Positions 1 through 8,099 of a stretch of DNA of 64,000 bases are shown here, piece by piece; within the stretch, counting starts at the first letter, position 1, and each line of letters starts with the position of its first letter. The position numbers were made by a program, and so were the translations under genes. Source of the stretch: Pseudomonas putida (GTDB lineage: Bacteria > Pseudomonadota > Gammaproteobacteria > Pseudomonadales > Pseudomonadaceae); contig NZ_MINI01000048.1 of assembly GCF_002906855.1 (NCBI RefSeq), forward strand, positions 124,001 through 188,000, given 5' to 3'. The notes under the pieces were generated by a model. That model made no database searches, had not been told where the DNA came from, and saw only the letters and a list, made by a program, of their open reading frames with translations.

Positions 1-733
1 TAGGGCGGTCATATTTGATATGCATATCTGTGGGTTCTAGAGCGACGCTAATCATTTGCCCTTTACGCAAGCCTTTCTGCAATTTTGGGTTGAATACATA
101 TTTCAGTGGGAACGACCTAGCCTCACATGAGCGAAGGCCAGTTCTTACCATGAGATGGAAAAGTATTCGGTGGCTTGGGTCGGCATCTAAGCCAAGGCAT
201 TCCTTGACCTGATCCTTTGTTAAAAATTTGGTTAGCCGCTTTTGGGCCCTAACCATCACCGACGGCTTGGTGCTTTGGGCATTCGGTCGCGTAACGTGAG
301 AGAGCAATCCGGAATGGGCAGATGTCCTGACCCGTCTCTCACCGAATGGCAGCACAGCGATCAAATTGCGCTGCTTAGCCCAGCGATAGAAACGCACGAT
401 CAATGCGAGGCGGTTATTAACGGTGCGGGGATCAAGCGAAAGCTCGCCACTCGACCAGTCTCGGTACCTCGAAAGCACACTCAGGCCGTTGGCCGCGCTT
501 TCTTCGTCCCATTTCAGACCATTGGCTTCCAGGAACGCGAAGTAATCATAAAGACGTCGACCGTAGGCCTCCCAAGTCAGACGGCTCAGCGCTTCGCCAG
601 ACTCAACGAGTGCGTGCCAAAGGAAGGATTGCGCGGGTTCCACCGGCCAACCATCCCCCGCGATCAGCAGCGGAAATCCTTCAAATGAGCGACCGGCCAA
701 CGCTAGGTCTTTAGTTGCAAACAGCAGTCTCAT
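1..733 (-). CDS. Tyrosine recombinase/integrase, 3' part outside window
   Basis: An uninterrupted minus-strand frame starts at an ATG (MRLLFATKDLALAG) and runs off the left end after 244 codons. The first ~95 residues (with WEAYGRRLYDYFAFLEANG) look like a SAM-like core-binding domain. Near residue 200 comes HLMVRTGLRSCEARSF, which matches the first catalytic arginine motif (TGLR-x-x-E) of tyrosine recombinases. The remaining catalytic residues would lie outside the window. It is divergent from the next integrase, with 139 bases between them. It may be one of the multi-recombinase island types (for example recombinase trios), but this cannot be told from the fragment. Confidence 0.8.
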   Translation of the reverse strand, partial: MRLLFATKDLALAGRSFEGFPLLIAGDGWPVEPAQSFLWHALVESGEALSRLTWEAYGRRLYDYFAFLEANGLKWDEESAANGLSVLSRYRDWSSGELSLDPRTVNNRLALIVRFYRWAKQRNLIAVLPFGERRVRTSAHSGLLSHVTRPNAQSTKPSVMVRAQKRLTKFLTKDQVKECLGLDADPSHRILFHLMVRTGLRSCEARSFPLKYVFNPKLQKGLRKGQMISVALEPTDMHIKYDRP

Positions 734-872
734 ACAAAGCCCTAGCCACAGAATACTCAGCACTATGAAAGCCAGTTAATTGCGGTTTCAGAGGTGCGTA
801 GAAAGTGATGCGGACTGTACAAGATTTACTAACGATTTCTACCCCTCAGATCAACATTGCAGAGTATGACAA

Positions 873-2123
873 GTGGGCCGAGAGCGCATCACAAGTGGCC
901 TAGAGGCCGAGCTGGCTAAGCACACGGGCATTGAGATTCACGGTGGCAATTTGCGGGTCGTCTTCATGTGGCGCCGCATCCGCTGCCGCGAGTCTCTCGG
1001 GCTGCCGGTAACCAAGGCCAACATCAAGCATGCCGCCCTTCTCCGGGCGGCGATTCTTCATGAGATCAAAATCGGCACTTTCGAATACGGGCGTCACTTC
1101 CCGAACTCGAAGCACGCAGCTAACTACAGCAATGCAAAGGACGAACGCCTGGCTGCCCTAGCAGAGCGATACAAGCCGCTGAAGGCCATCGACATCACTC
1201 CTATGACTGAGGAGAAATACTCCTATGCCATCGATATTTGCGTTGACCTGGTGGGCGGGGATCGACTGGCCGGCATCCTGCTGCCTGAAGACATCCACGT
1301 TCTTCGAGCACGCCTGATTGAAACCAGAGCCCCCTCGACCGCCAACCACTACCTCGCCACTTTCGCCGGCTTCCTAACCTGGTGCGAGAGCAACAACTAC
1401 TGCATGGCCGGTCTCGCTGCCGCCTGCACACGCTTCGCAATGAGTGACAAAGAGCCGGACCCGCTTACCCATGATGAGGTTGACCTGCTGATCTCGAAAG
1501 GCTGCCTGCACCCGCAAGACGCCGCAGCTATCACCTTGGCTGTATATACCGGACTCCGCCCCGGCGAACTCTGCGCGCTGGCTGTGGAAGACATCGACCT
1601 GCAGGCTGGGAAGATCGAAGTAACCAGGGCAATCACCGCCGACGGCACCTTCAAGCTCCCCAAGACGGGCAAGCCCCGCACTGTGCTGCTGATGGAGCCG
1701 GCGATCGAGGCCTGCAGAACACTGATCACCATCGTGGCAAAGCACCCCAAGCGGGATATTCGCGTGTACCACAATCGGCACGAATGGCGAGACGAGTCGG
1801 CCACCCCGCTCCTATCCCCGAGCACGCAGGCAAGGAAGCAGGTGATCAATGAGTGGTTCGTCTCAACTGCCTGGAACACGAAATGGGCAGGGATTCAGCG
1901 TCGCGCCGGGATACGACCTAGGCGCCCGTACCAGACGCGACACACCTATGCCTGCTGGTGCCTGACTGCCCGAGGAAACCTTGCGTTCATCGCGAAGCAG
2001 ATGGGGCACAAGGACTTCACAATGCTGGTCGAGGTGTACGCAAAGTGGATGGATGACGAATCACCCACTGAGCTGGAAAGGATCTGGGAAAACCTGCGCC
2101 ACAGCAGGAGAGGACAACAGTAA
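873..2123 (+). CDS. Phage-type site-specific integrase (tyrosine recombinase)
   Basis: A 416-residue integrase. The N-terminus (about 1-80, with the stretch RCRESLGLPVTKANIKHA and GTFEYGRHFPNSK) resembles the arm-binding DUF3596 domain of phage integrases. A core-binding domain follows (about 105-195), then the catalytic domain. The motifs are TGLRPGE (first Arg), YQTRHTYA (the HxxR box with Tyr in place of His, as is common in this family), MGHKD and the nucleophile in VEVYAKW. The start is a GTG immediately after an in-frame stop; no good ribosome binding site is visible, so a later start is possible. It would catalyse integration and excision of the element at the left edge. Confidence 0.88.
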   Translation: MGRERITSGLEAELAKHTGIEIHGGNLRVVFMWRRIRCRESLGLPVTKANIKHAALLRAAILHEIKIGTFEYGRHFPNSKHAANYSNAKDERLAALAERYKPLKAIDITPMTEEKYSYAIDICVDLVGGDRLAGILLPEDIHVLRARLIETRAPSTANHYLATFAGFLTWCESNNYCMAGLAAACTRFAMSDKEPDPLTHDEVDLLISKGCLHPQDAAAITLAVYTGLRPGELCALAVEDIDLQAGKIEVTRAITADGTFKLPKTGKPRTVLLMEPAIEACRTLITIVAKHPKRDIRVYHNRHEWRDESATPLLSPSTQARKQVINEWFVSTAWNTKWAGIQRRAGIRPRRPYQTRHTYACWCLTARGNLAFIAKQMGHKDFTMLVEVYAKWMDDESPTELERIWENLRHSRRGQQ

Positions 2124-2164
2124 ACAGCAAGCAACTGGCCCATCCAGTTTGCCCAGAAACGAAG

Positions 2165-2187
2165 AAAGGGCCTAAAAAGGCCCCTTC
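2165..2187 (+). terminator. Weak hairpin after integrase
   Basis: GGGCC-taaaaa-GGCCC with a short flanking AA/TT extension lies 45 bases after the integrase stop. There is no T-run on the plus strand, so termination is only possible, not shown. Confidence 0.3.
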
Positions 2188-2203
2188 AATACGACGCAAA
2201 AAA

Positions 2204-2386
2204 TTAGTGAGCAGCAATCATGTGCGGCTTCTCAATCCCCAAACGCGCGCAAGCCTCTTGCAGCTTCTGATCCGCCTCTTGGAAACTACGCACTCGCGCC
2301 AAAGTAAAATCCTTCCCACAGCTGGCGCTGTTTTTCCGGGATTCCTCGATTTTTGCTCTGAGCTCGCCAGCTACCAGACTTTTCAT
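2204..2386 (-). CDS. Small charged protein, partner of the ClpP-like gene
   Basis: A 60-residue protein, mostly helix-forming and charged (AGELRAKIEESRKNSASCGK; FQEADQKLQEACARLG). I do not recognise the family. It overlaps the 3' end of the ClpP-like gene by four bases (ATGA) and has its own Shine-Dalgarno TGGAG eight bases upstream of the ATG, so the two are very likely translated together. It could be an adaptor, substrate or inhibitor of the protease-like protein; that is inference from the coupling only. Confidence 0.6.
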   Translation of the reverse strand: MKSLVAGELRAKIEESRKNSASCGKDFTLARVRSFQEADQKLQEACARLGIEKPHMIAAH

Positions 2387-3042
2387 GCTGAGACTCCATT
2401 CAGGGAGATAACGTAATCGTTGTTGCTGTAGTAAGCATCCCGGGCATATTGCAGGTGATGCTTGTAAGTCGCACCGTCATGTTTGACCGTTGCGGCGTGA
2501 ACCTGTCCCACTCCTTGTGCGACAAGGATACGTTCGAACATCTGATCGAAGATTTCAACCATCCGGCTTAGATTTTCCTGGACTGATTGATCTTCAAAAT
2601 CTTCTACAAAGCAATAATAGCCACCGGGGCCAGCCATGGGCCACCGAGGACGATGATAGAGCAGAACCGTTGGCTTCAATGGGTCCACAGAGACTACACG
2701 CCCAACGCCATCGTCGCCGGGAATAGGGTCCAAAAGGAACCAGAACCATAAGGTTGCTGCAGCACTCATCGCAAATCGCCCAACAGCAAGCTCGACGTCC
2801 GCCTGCGTTGTGCACAAGGCCTGGATCAATCTCACCAACTGGTGAATTTCCCCGCCGCCGTTGGCTCGGATATAGATTAGCAACTGCTCTGCTGGCTGGG
2901 CGTTCTGCAGCTCATGAATTACTGGACCAACAGTCTCAGCGCTCACCATGCCGCGAAGCTCGATCACACGCCTGTCTGGAGTGACAGCTGCATTGATCTC
3001 ACATTCAGATGAATCTTCTGCGGCAGCTGTCACAACATCCAT
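2383..3042 (-). CDS. ClpP-like serine protease-fold protein
   Basis: A 219-residue protein from the ATG preceded by CTGGGGTG; an in-frame TTG 24 bases upstream is an alternative start. It aligns by eye with the ClpP/crotonase fold: LLIYIRANGGGEIHQL corresponds to the IYINSPGG strand-loop, GRFAMSAAATLWF to the catalytic-serine GxAASMG helix, and TVLLYHRPRW to the VMIHQP catalytic-histidine strand. Ser and His are therefore conserved. The C-terminal part (about 150-219) is family-unknown. The gene lies between the integrase and mutS behind an array of palindromes and a LexA-type box. It could be element cargo or a host gene next to the insertion site; its substrate is unknown. Confidence 0.7.
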   Translation of the reverse strand: MDVVTAAAEDSSECEINAAVTPDRRVIELRGMVSAETVGPVIHELQNAQPAEQLLIYIRANGGGEIHQLVRLIQALCTTQADVELAVGRFAMSAAATLWFWFLLDPIPGDDGVGRVVSVDPLKPTVLLYHRPRWPMAGPGGYYCFVEDFEDQSVQENLSRMVEIFDQMFERILVAQGVGQVHAATVKHDGATYKHHLQYARDAYYSNNDYVISLNGVSA

Positions 3043-3134
3043 GAACACCCCAGTGGCATATTCCAAAATTGGGCCGAGATTCTACGGGAGCATAACGCCA
3101 CCACCTAAGACAATATAAGCATAAGAGAAACTAA

Positions 3135-3174
3135 ATTCCACTACCTGTGGAATATGAAGGTAGTGAATCACTAC
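3135..3174 (-). promoter_or_regulatory. Nested palindromes upstream of the ClpP-like gene
   Basis: Two inverted repeats lie side by side: ATTCCAC-n5-GTGGAAT (3135-3153) and GTAGTGA-A-TCACTAC (3160-3174). CACTACC (3139-3145) and GGTAGTG (3159-3165) form a further inverted pair linking them. The stretch is visibly A+T-rich and lies about 95-130 bases upstream of the ClpP-like start. The form is that of a repressor operator region, but the binding protein is unknown. Confidence 0.5.
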
Positions 3175-3179
3175 TAACA

Positions 3180-3195
3180 CTGTACATGCATACAG
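3180..3195. promoter_or_regulatory. LexA-type SOS box
   Basis: CTGTACATGCATACAG matches the gammaproteobacterial LexA consensus (CTG-N10-CAG with an alternating AT-rich centre). It lies 138 bases upstream of the ClpP-like ATG on one side and 176 bases upstream of the mutS ATG on the other. The tight cluster of other palindromes on the ClpP-like side suggests that this operon is the controlled one; this is inference. Confidence 0.6.
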
Positions 3196-3370
3196 CTATT
3201 TGATCAGCTGGTTTGCTCGCTGACCTCTGCTTTCCAAGGTGCCCGACGCAGCCTGTGCGTGATAATCTTTAAGCCACTCAAGCATGCCTGGGTTGCGATG
3301 GCTGAAAAGCCGCTTTTCACAATGCCCCAAAATTGCCCCACGAATTACCGAAAAGCGCTATAAGCCATTG

Positions 3371-5956
3371 ATGAACAAAGCAATTTCTGATTTTTCCGCA
3401 CACACACCAATGATGCAGCAGTACTGGAAGCTGAAAAATCAGCACCCGGACCAGCTGATGTTCTACCGCATGGGCGACTTCTACGAAATCTTCTACGAAG
3501 ATGCGAAGAAAGCCGCGAAACTGCTGGACATCACCCTGACCGCGCGCGGTCAGTCGGCCGGCCAGTCGATCCCCATGTGCGGGATTCCATTCCATTCGCT
3601 GGAGGGCTACCTGGCCAAGCTGGTCAAGCTTGGCGAATCGGTGGTGATCTGCGAGCAGATCGGCGACCCGGCCACCAGCAAGGGCCCGGTGGAACGCCAG
3701 GTGGTGCGCATCATCACCCCCGGCACGGTCAGTGACGAGGCCCTGCTCGACGAGCGCCGAGACAACCTGATCGCCGCCCTGCTCGGTGACGAACGCCTGT
3801 TCGGCTTGGCGGTGCTGGACATCACCAGCGGCAATTTCAGCGTGCAGGAGATCAAAGGCTGGGAAAACCTGCTGGCCGAGCTCGAGCGCCTGAACCCGGT
3901 AGAGCTGCTGATCCCCGACGATTGGCCGCGCGACCTGCCCGCCGAGAAACGCCCGGGTGCCCGTCGCCGCGCGCCGTGGGACTTCGACCGCGATTCGGCG
4001 CGTAAGGCCCTGTGCCAGCAATTCGCGACCAAGGACCTCAAGGGCTTTGGCTGTGACAAGCTGACCCTGGCAATCGGCGCCGCTGGCTGCCTGCTGACCT
4101 ACGCCAAGGAAACCCAGCGTACGGCCCTGCCGCACCTGCGCAGCCTGCGCCACGAGCGCCTGGATGACACGGTGATCCTCGACGGCGCCAGCCGCCGTAA
4201 CCTGGAACTGGACGTCAACCTGGCCGGCGGCCGCGACAACACCCTGCAATCGGTGATCGACCGCTGCCAGACCGCCATGGCCAGCCGCCTGCTGACCCGC
4301 TGGCTGAACCGCCCGCTGCGCGACCTCAAGGTGCTACAGGCACGCCAGGACTCGATCCGCTGCCTGCTCGACGGCTACCGCTTCGAAAAGCTGCAGCCGC
4401 AGCTCAAGGAAATCGGCGATATCGAGCGGATCCTCGCCCGTATTGGCCTGCGCAATGCCCGCCCGCGTGACCTGGCGCGCCTGCGCGACGCCCTCGGCGC
4501 CCTGCCCGAGCTGCAGAACGCCATGAGCGAGCTGGAAGCGCCGCACCTGGCACGCCTGGCCGCCATTACCGGCACCTACCCGGAGCTGGCCAGCCTGCTG
4601 GAACGCGCAATCATCGACAACCCGCCAGCGGTCATCCGCGACGGCGGCGTGCTCAAGGCCGGCTACGACAGCGAGCTGGACGAACTGCTGGCGATCAGCG
4701 AGAACGCCGGCCAGTTCCTCATCGACCTGGAAACCCGCGAGAAGGCCCGCACGGGCCTGGCCAACCTCAAGGTCGGCTACAACCGTGTGCACGGCTACTT
4801 CATCGAGCTGCCGACCAAGCAGGCCGAGCAGGCACCGGGCGACTATATCCGCCGCCAGACCCTCAAGGGCGCCGAGCGTTTCATCACGCCCGAGCTCAAG
4901 GCCTTCGAGGACAAGGCGCTGTCGGCCAAGAGCCGCGCCCTGGCGCGCGAGAAGATGCTCTACGACGCGCTGCTGGAAACCCTCATCAGCCACCTGGCCC
5001 CCCTGCAGGACAGCGCTGCCGCACTGGCCGAGATCGACGTTCTGAGCAACCTTGCCGAGCGTGCGCTGAACCTCGACCTGAACTGCCCGCGCTTTACCGA
5101 CGAGCCGTGCCTGCGCATTGAGCAGGGCCGCCACCCGGTGGTCGAGCAGGTGCTGACCACGCCGTTCGTTGCCAACGACCTGGGCCTGGACAACAGCACG
5201 CGCATGCTGATCATCACCGGCCCGAACATGGGCGGTAAGTCCACCTACATGCGCCAGACCGCCCTGATCGTGCTGATGGCGCACATCGGCAGCTTCGTCC
5301 CGGCCGCCAGCTGCGAGCTGTCGCTGGTCGACCGCATCTTCACCCGCATCGGCTCCAGCGACGACCTGGCCGGCGGGCGTTCGACCTTCATGGTCGAGAT
5401 GAGCGAAACCGCCAACATCCTGCACAACGCGACCGACCGTAGCCTGGTGCTGATGGACGAAGTCGGCCGCGGCACCAGCACCTTCGACGGCCTGTCGCTG
5501 GCCTGGGCCGCCGCCGAGCGCCTGGCCGAGCTGCGTGCCTACACCCTGTTCGCCACCCACTACTTCGAGCTGACCGTGCTGCCGGAGAGTGAACCGCTGG
5601 TGGCCAACGTGCACCTGAACGCCACCGAGCACAACGAGCGAATCGTCTTCCTGCATCACGTTCTGCCTGGCCCTGCCAGCCAGAGCTATGGCCTGGCCGT
5701 GGCGCAGCTGGCGGGTGTGCCGGCGCCAGTGATCCTGCGCGCACGCGAGCACCTGGGCCGGCTGGAAACCACCAGCCTGCCCCATGAGGCACCGGTGACC
5801 AAGAAGGCCAAGGACGAGCCGCAAGTCCCACACCAGAGCGACCTTTTCGCCAGCCTGCCACACCCGGCCATCGAGAAGCTGGGCAAGCTGGACTTGGATG
5901 ACATGACCCCGCGTCAAGCTATCGAAATGCTATATCAACTAAAGAACCTGTTATAA
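3371..5956 (+). CDS. mutS: DNA mismatch repair protein MutS
   Basis: An 861-residue MutS that recognises mismatches and short insertion loops and recruits MutL. The mismatch-reading FxE motif is at residues 37-39 (GDFYEIF), the Walker A GPNMGGKST at about 617-625, the Walker B LVLMDEVGRGTS at about 690-701, and the ATPase trans motif STFMVEMSETANIL before it. The start MNKAISDF is the family start; a 29-codon in-frame extension upstream is not expected. No clear Shine-Dalgarno precedes this ATG. In Pseudomonas the flank upstream of mutS (towards cinA/recA) is a frequent insertion site for phage-related DNA, which fits the integrases here. Confidence 0.98.
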   Translation: MNKAISDFSAHTPMMQQYWKLKNQHPDQLMFYRMGDFYEIFYEDAKKAAKLLDITLTARGQSAGQSIPMCGIPFHSLEGYLAKLVKLGESVVICEQIGDPATSKGPVERQVVRIITPGTVSDEALLDERRDNLIAALLGDERLFGLAVLDITSGNFSVQEIKGWENLLAELERLNPVELLIPDDWPRDLPAEKRPGARRRAPWDFDRDSARKALCQQFATKDLKGFGCDKLTLAIGAAGCLLTYAKETQRTALPHLRSLRHERLDDTVILDGASRRNLELDVNLAGGRDNTLQSVIDRCQTAMASRLLTRWLNRPLRDLKVLQARQDSIRCLLDGYRFEKLQPQLKEIGDIERILARIGLRNARPRDLARLRDALGALPELQNAMSELEAPHLARLAAITGTYPELASLLERAIIDNPPAVIRDGGVLKAGYDSELDELLAISENAGQFLIDLETREKARTGLANLKVGYNRVHGYFIELPTKQAEQAPGDYIRRQTLKGAERFITPELKAFEDKALSAKSRALAREKMLYDALLETLISHLAPLQDSAAALAEIDVLSNLAERALNLDLNCPRFTDEPCLRIEQGRHPVVEQVLTTPFVANDLGLDNSTRMLIITGPNMGGKSTYMRQTALIVLMAHIGSFVPAASCELSLVDRIFTRIGSSDDLAGGRSTFMVEMSETANILHNATDRSLVLMDEVGRGTSTFDGLSLAWAAAERLAELRAYTLFATHYFELTVLPESEPLVANVHLNATEHNERIVFLHHVLPGPASQSYGLAVAQLAGVPAPVILRAREHLGRLETTSLPHEAPVTKKAKDEPQVPHQSDLFASLPHPAIEKLGKLDLDDMTPRQAIEMLYQLKNLL

Positions 5957-6096
5957 CGGCGCCCACTACAAGCTGGTAGAATCCGCCGCGGTTTGCTGGT
6001 GCTGCAGGTTATTAGCCTGGCCTGCAGCCACATGCCTGTAAACCGCGCGGCCCTGAGAGGAAGGGCCGCCGCCGTCGCCTGAGGAGAGAACTAGAA

Positions 6097-6420
6097 ATGA
6101 CCTTCGTCGTCACCGACAACTGCATCAAATGCAAATACACCGACTGCGTGGAAGTCTGTCCGGTGGACTGCTTCTACGAAGGCCCGAACTTCCTGGTGAT
6201 TCACCCGGACGAGTGCATCGACTGTGCACTGTGCGAGCCTGAGTGCCCAGCCCAGGCGATCTTCTCGGAAGACGAGATCCCTGCCGGCATGGAAAACTTC
6301 ATCGAGCTCAACGCCGAGCTGGCGGAAATCTGGCCGAACATCACCGAGCGCAAGGATGCCCTGCCCGACGCTGAAGAGTGGGACGGCAAGACCGGCAAGA
6401 TCGCCGATCTGGAGCGCTAA
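6097..6420 (+). CDS. fdxA: 7Fe ferredoxin FdxA
   Basis: A 107-residue ferredoxin carrying a [3Fe-4S] and a [4Fe-4S] cluster for electron transfer in the cytoplasm. The cluster cysteines are in CIKCKYTDCVEVCPVDCF and CIDCALCEPECP near the N-terminus; the C-terminal half (ELNAELAEIWPNIT) is typical of the Azotobacter-type FdxA. Strong Shine-Dalgarno GAGGAGAG before the ATG. It stands 140 bases after mutS, as in other Pseudomonas, and is closed by a strong terminator. Confidence 0.97.
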   Translation: MTFVVTDNCIKCKYTDCVEVCPVDCFYEGPNFLVIHPDECIDCALCEPECPAQAIFSEDEIPAGMENFIELNAELAEIWPNITERKDALPDAEEWDGKTGKIADLER

Positions 6421-6432
6421 GCGCCCGAACAC

Positions 6433-6459
6433 AAAAAAGGCCCGCAACGGGCCTTTTTT
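6433..6459. terminator. Bidirectional rho-independent terminator after fdxA
   Basis: Perfect AAAAAAGGCCCG-caa-CGGGCCTTTTTT; twelve-base arms with A and T runs on both sides, so it can work on both strands. It ends fdxA and may back up the small RNA arriving from the other side. Confidence 0.9.
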
Positions 6460-6473
6460 CATTTTCTGCGGGC

Positions 6474-6606
6474 AAAAAAAAGGGGCGGTTTGACCCGCCC
6501 ACATTTTTTCCGTAGTCCCTGCTTGTCCCAAACATCATCCTGATGAAATCGCTTCTTGCGATGTCCCTGGCCTTCTCCCTGAAAGCCTGTGCATGTCCGT
6601 GTGCAC
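6474..6606 (-). ncRNA. rgsA: Probable small RNA RgsA (P16)
   Basis: The fdxA-rpoS intergenic region is where Pseudomonas carries the RpoS- and Gac-dependent small RNA RgsA, about 120 bases long. On the minus strand a -10-like CTAGTAT (6614-6620), of RpoS type, is followed by about 130 bases with no reading frame. They end in GGGCGG-n6-CCGCCC (stem on 6483-6500) and a run of eight T. A Gac-type box lies upstream. The 5' end is estimated from the -10 element. The call rests on position, terminator and upstream elements; the sequence was not compared with a database. Confidence 0.72.
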
Positions 6607-6754
6607 AGTTCGAATACTAGCGAGTTCCCTGAGGCAGGCAACTGCGAGATCTCTCAGGATGTTACTGGGGACACATTTCCACATAACCAAAAAACGTATT
6701 AATTTCAGTAAGTTAAGAAAAAGCGGGATCAAAAAACGACTTTGATTTACTGGT

Positions 6755-6797
6755 AGTTACACAGATGGCTTACATAAAGAGTAAGCAAAGGCTTACA
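6755..6797 (-). promoter_or_regulatory. GacA-type upstream activating sequence, with a degenerate second copy
   Basis: Read on the minus strand, 6780-6797 is TGTAAGCCTTTGCTTACT, which matches the GacA box TGTAAG-N6-CTTACA at all but the last base. A weaker copy, TGTAAGCCATCTGTGTAA, follows at about 6757-6774. They lie about 150-190 bases upstream of the predicted RgsA 5' end. This agrees with the known link of RgsA to the GacS/GacA system, although in studied species the effect is partly indirect through RpoS. Confidence 0.65.
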
Positions 6798-6865
6798 CGC
6801 CGTGCATCAGGGGTAGCGCCGTACACATTCCTCGGCTTCAGAATTACGCCAGTCATTGCCGGCCT

Positions 6866-6927
6866 CTTCGCGGGACAAGCCCGCTCCTACAGGTAATTGC
6901 GATCTCCCGTAGACGCGGGCTTGCCCC
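6866..6927. repeat. REP-like palindromic repeats
   Basis: Two opposed copies of the P. putida-type REP core: cgcgggacaagcccgctcc, then gacgcgggcttgccccg, separated by about 20 bases. They lie in the gap between RgsA and rpoS. Related copies occur near 15.1, 21.0 and 45.5 kb. Confidence 0.7.
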
Positions 6928-6931
6928 GAAA

Positions 6932-6959
6932 ACAAAAACGCCCCGAGGTCATCGGGGCG
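6932..6959 (-). terminator. rpoS terminator
   Basis: CGCCCCGA-ggtca-TCGGGGCG with a T-rich stretch following on the minus strand, 24 bases after the rpoS stop. Confidence 0.85.
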
Positions 6960-6982
6960 CTTCAGATACCGTTAAGCCAGGC

Positions 6983-7990
6983 TTACTGGAACAGCGACTC
7001 GCTGGAAAGCCCGTTCTTCTCGAGGATCTCGCGCAGGCGCTTAAGCCCTTCCACCTGGATCTGCCGCACACGTTCGCGGGTCAGGCCGATCTCCAGGCCA
7101 ACATCTTCCAGGGTGCTGCTCTCATGCCCACGCAGGCCGAAGCGGCGAACCACAACCTCACGCTGCTTGTCGGTCAGCTCACCCAGCCACTGATCAATGC
7201 TCTGCGACAGATCATCGTCCTGCAGCAATTCGCACGGATCGGTCGGGCGGTCATCGGTCAGGGTGTCGAGCAGGGTCTTGTCCGAGTCCGGGCCAAGCGA
7301 CACGTCAACGGAAGACACACGCTCGTTCAGGCCCAGCATGCGCTTGACCTCGGCGACCGGTTTCTCCAGCAGGGTGGCGATTTCTTCAGGCGACGGCTCG
7401 TGGTCGAGCTTCTGGGTCAGTTCCCGCGCGGCGCGCAGGTAAACGTTGAGCTCCTTGACCACGTGGATCGGCAAGCGAATGGTGCGGGTCTGGTTCATGA
7501 TCGCCCGCTCGATGGTCTGGCGGATCCACCAGGTCGCGTAGGTCGAGAAGCGGAAACCGCGCTCCGGGTCGAACTTCTCCACCGCGCGGATCAACCCCAG
7601 GTTGCCCTCCTCGATCAGGTCGAGCAGCGACAGGCCACGGTTGACGTAACGACGGGCAATTTTCACAACCAGGCGCAGGTTGCTTTCGATCATGCGCTTG
7701 CGGCCGGCAGGGTCACCCTTTTGCGACAGGCGCGCAAAGTGCACTTCCTCTTCCGGCGAAAGCAGAGGCGAGAATCCGATCTCGTTGAGATACAGCTGGG
7801 TGGCATCGAGCGCCCGGCTGTAATCGATGTACTTGTGTTGCTTGAGCGAAGAGCCCGACTTCGCTCTGGTCCGAACCGACGGTACAGCAGGTTCGTCTGA
7901 CACCACATCCGTTTCCAAAACGATACCCGTCTCCATGAGGAGGACGTCATCGTCGATGTCAAACTCCGGCGCTTCTTTACTGAGAGCCAT
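6983..7990 (-). CDS. rpoS: RNA polymerase sigma factor RpoS
   Basis: A 335-residue sigma-S, master regulator of stationary phase and general stress. Region 1.2/2 spans about 50-165 (ATQLYLNEIG; NLGLIRAVEKFDPERGFRFS; YATWWIRQTIERAI), region 3 about 170-250, and region 4 ends with an HTH (LEDVGLEIGLTRERVRQIQ). Shine-Dalgarno AAGGA upstream of the ATG. It is the last gene of the truD-surE-pcm-nlpD-rpoS cluster and is usually also transcribed from a promoter inside nlpD; a PsrA-box candidate is present there. Confidence 0.98.
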   Translation of the reverse strand: MALSKEAPEFDIDDDVLLMETGIVLETDVVSDEPAVPSVRTRAKSGSSLKQHKYIDYSRALDATQLYLNEIGFSPLLSPEEEVHFARLSQKGDPAGRKRMIESNLRLVVKIARRYVNRGLSLLDLIEEGNLGLIRAVEKFDPERGFRFSTYATWWIRQTIERAIMNQTRTIRLPIHVVKELNVYLRAARELTQKLDHEPSPEEIATLLEKPVAEVKRMLGLNERVSSVDVSLGPDSDKTLLDTLTDDRPTDPCELLQDDDLSQSIDQWLGELTDKQREVVVRRFGLRGHESSTLEDVGLEIGLTRERVRQIQVEGLKRLREILEKNGLSSESLFQ

Positions 7991-8099
7991 TGTTATAGTC
8001 CTTTGCTGAGTTCGAACTCAGACTCTTGCGGCGCCTGTCTCCCTGGCAACGCAGGAGCCCGTCCCCTCTACATCCAAGGAACAGGCCGGGGTACAACAA

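Noticed and set aside
15..688. Plus-strand frames of 65 and 148 codons at the left edge
   Set aside because: They lie opposite the long minus-strand recombinase frame, which has a clear catalytic motif; their translations show no family features.
3284..3370. 29-codon N-terminal extension of MutS
   Set aside because: The known family start is MNKAIS; the extension is not like any MutS N-terminus.
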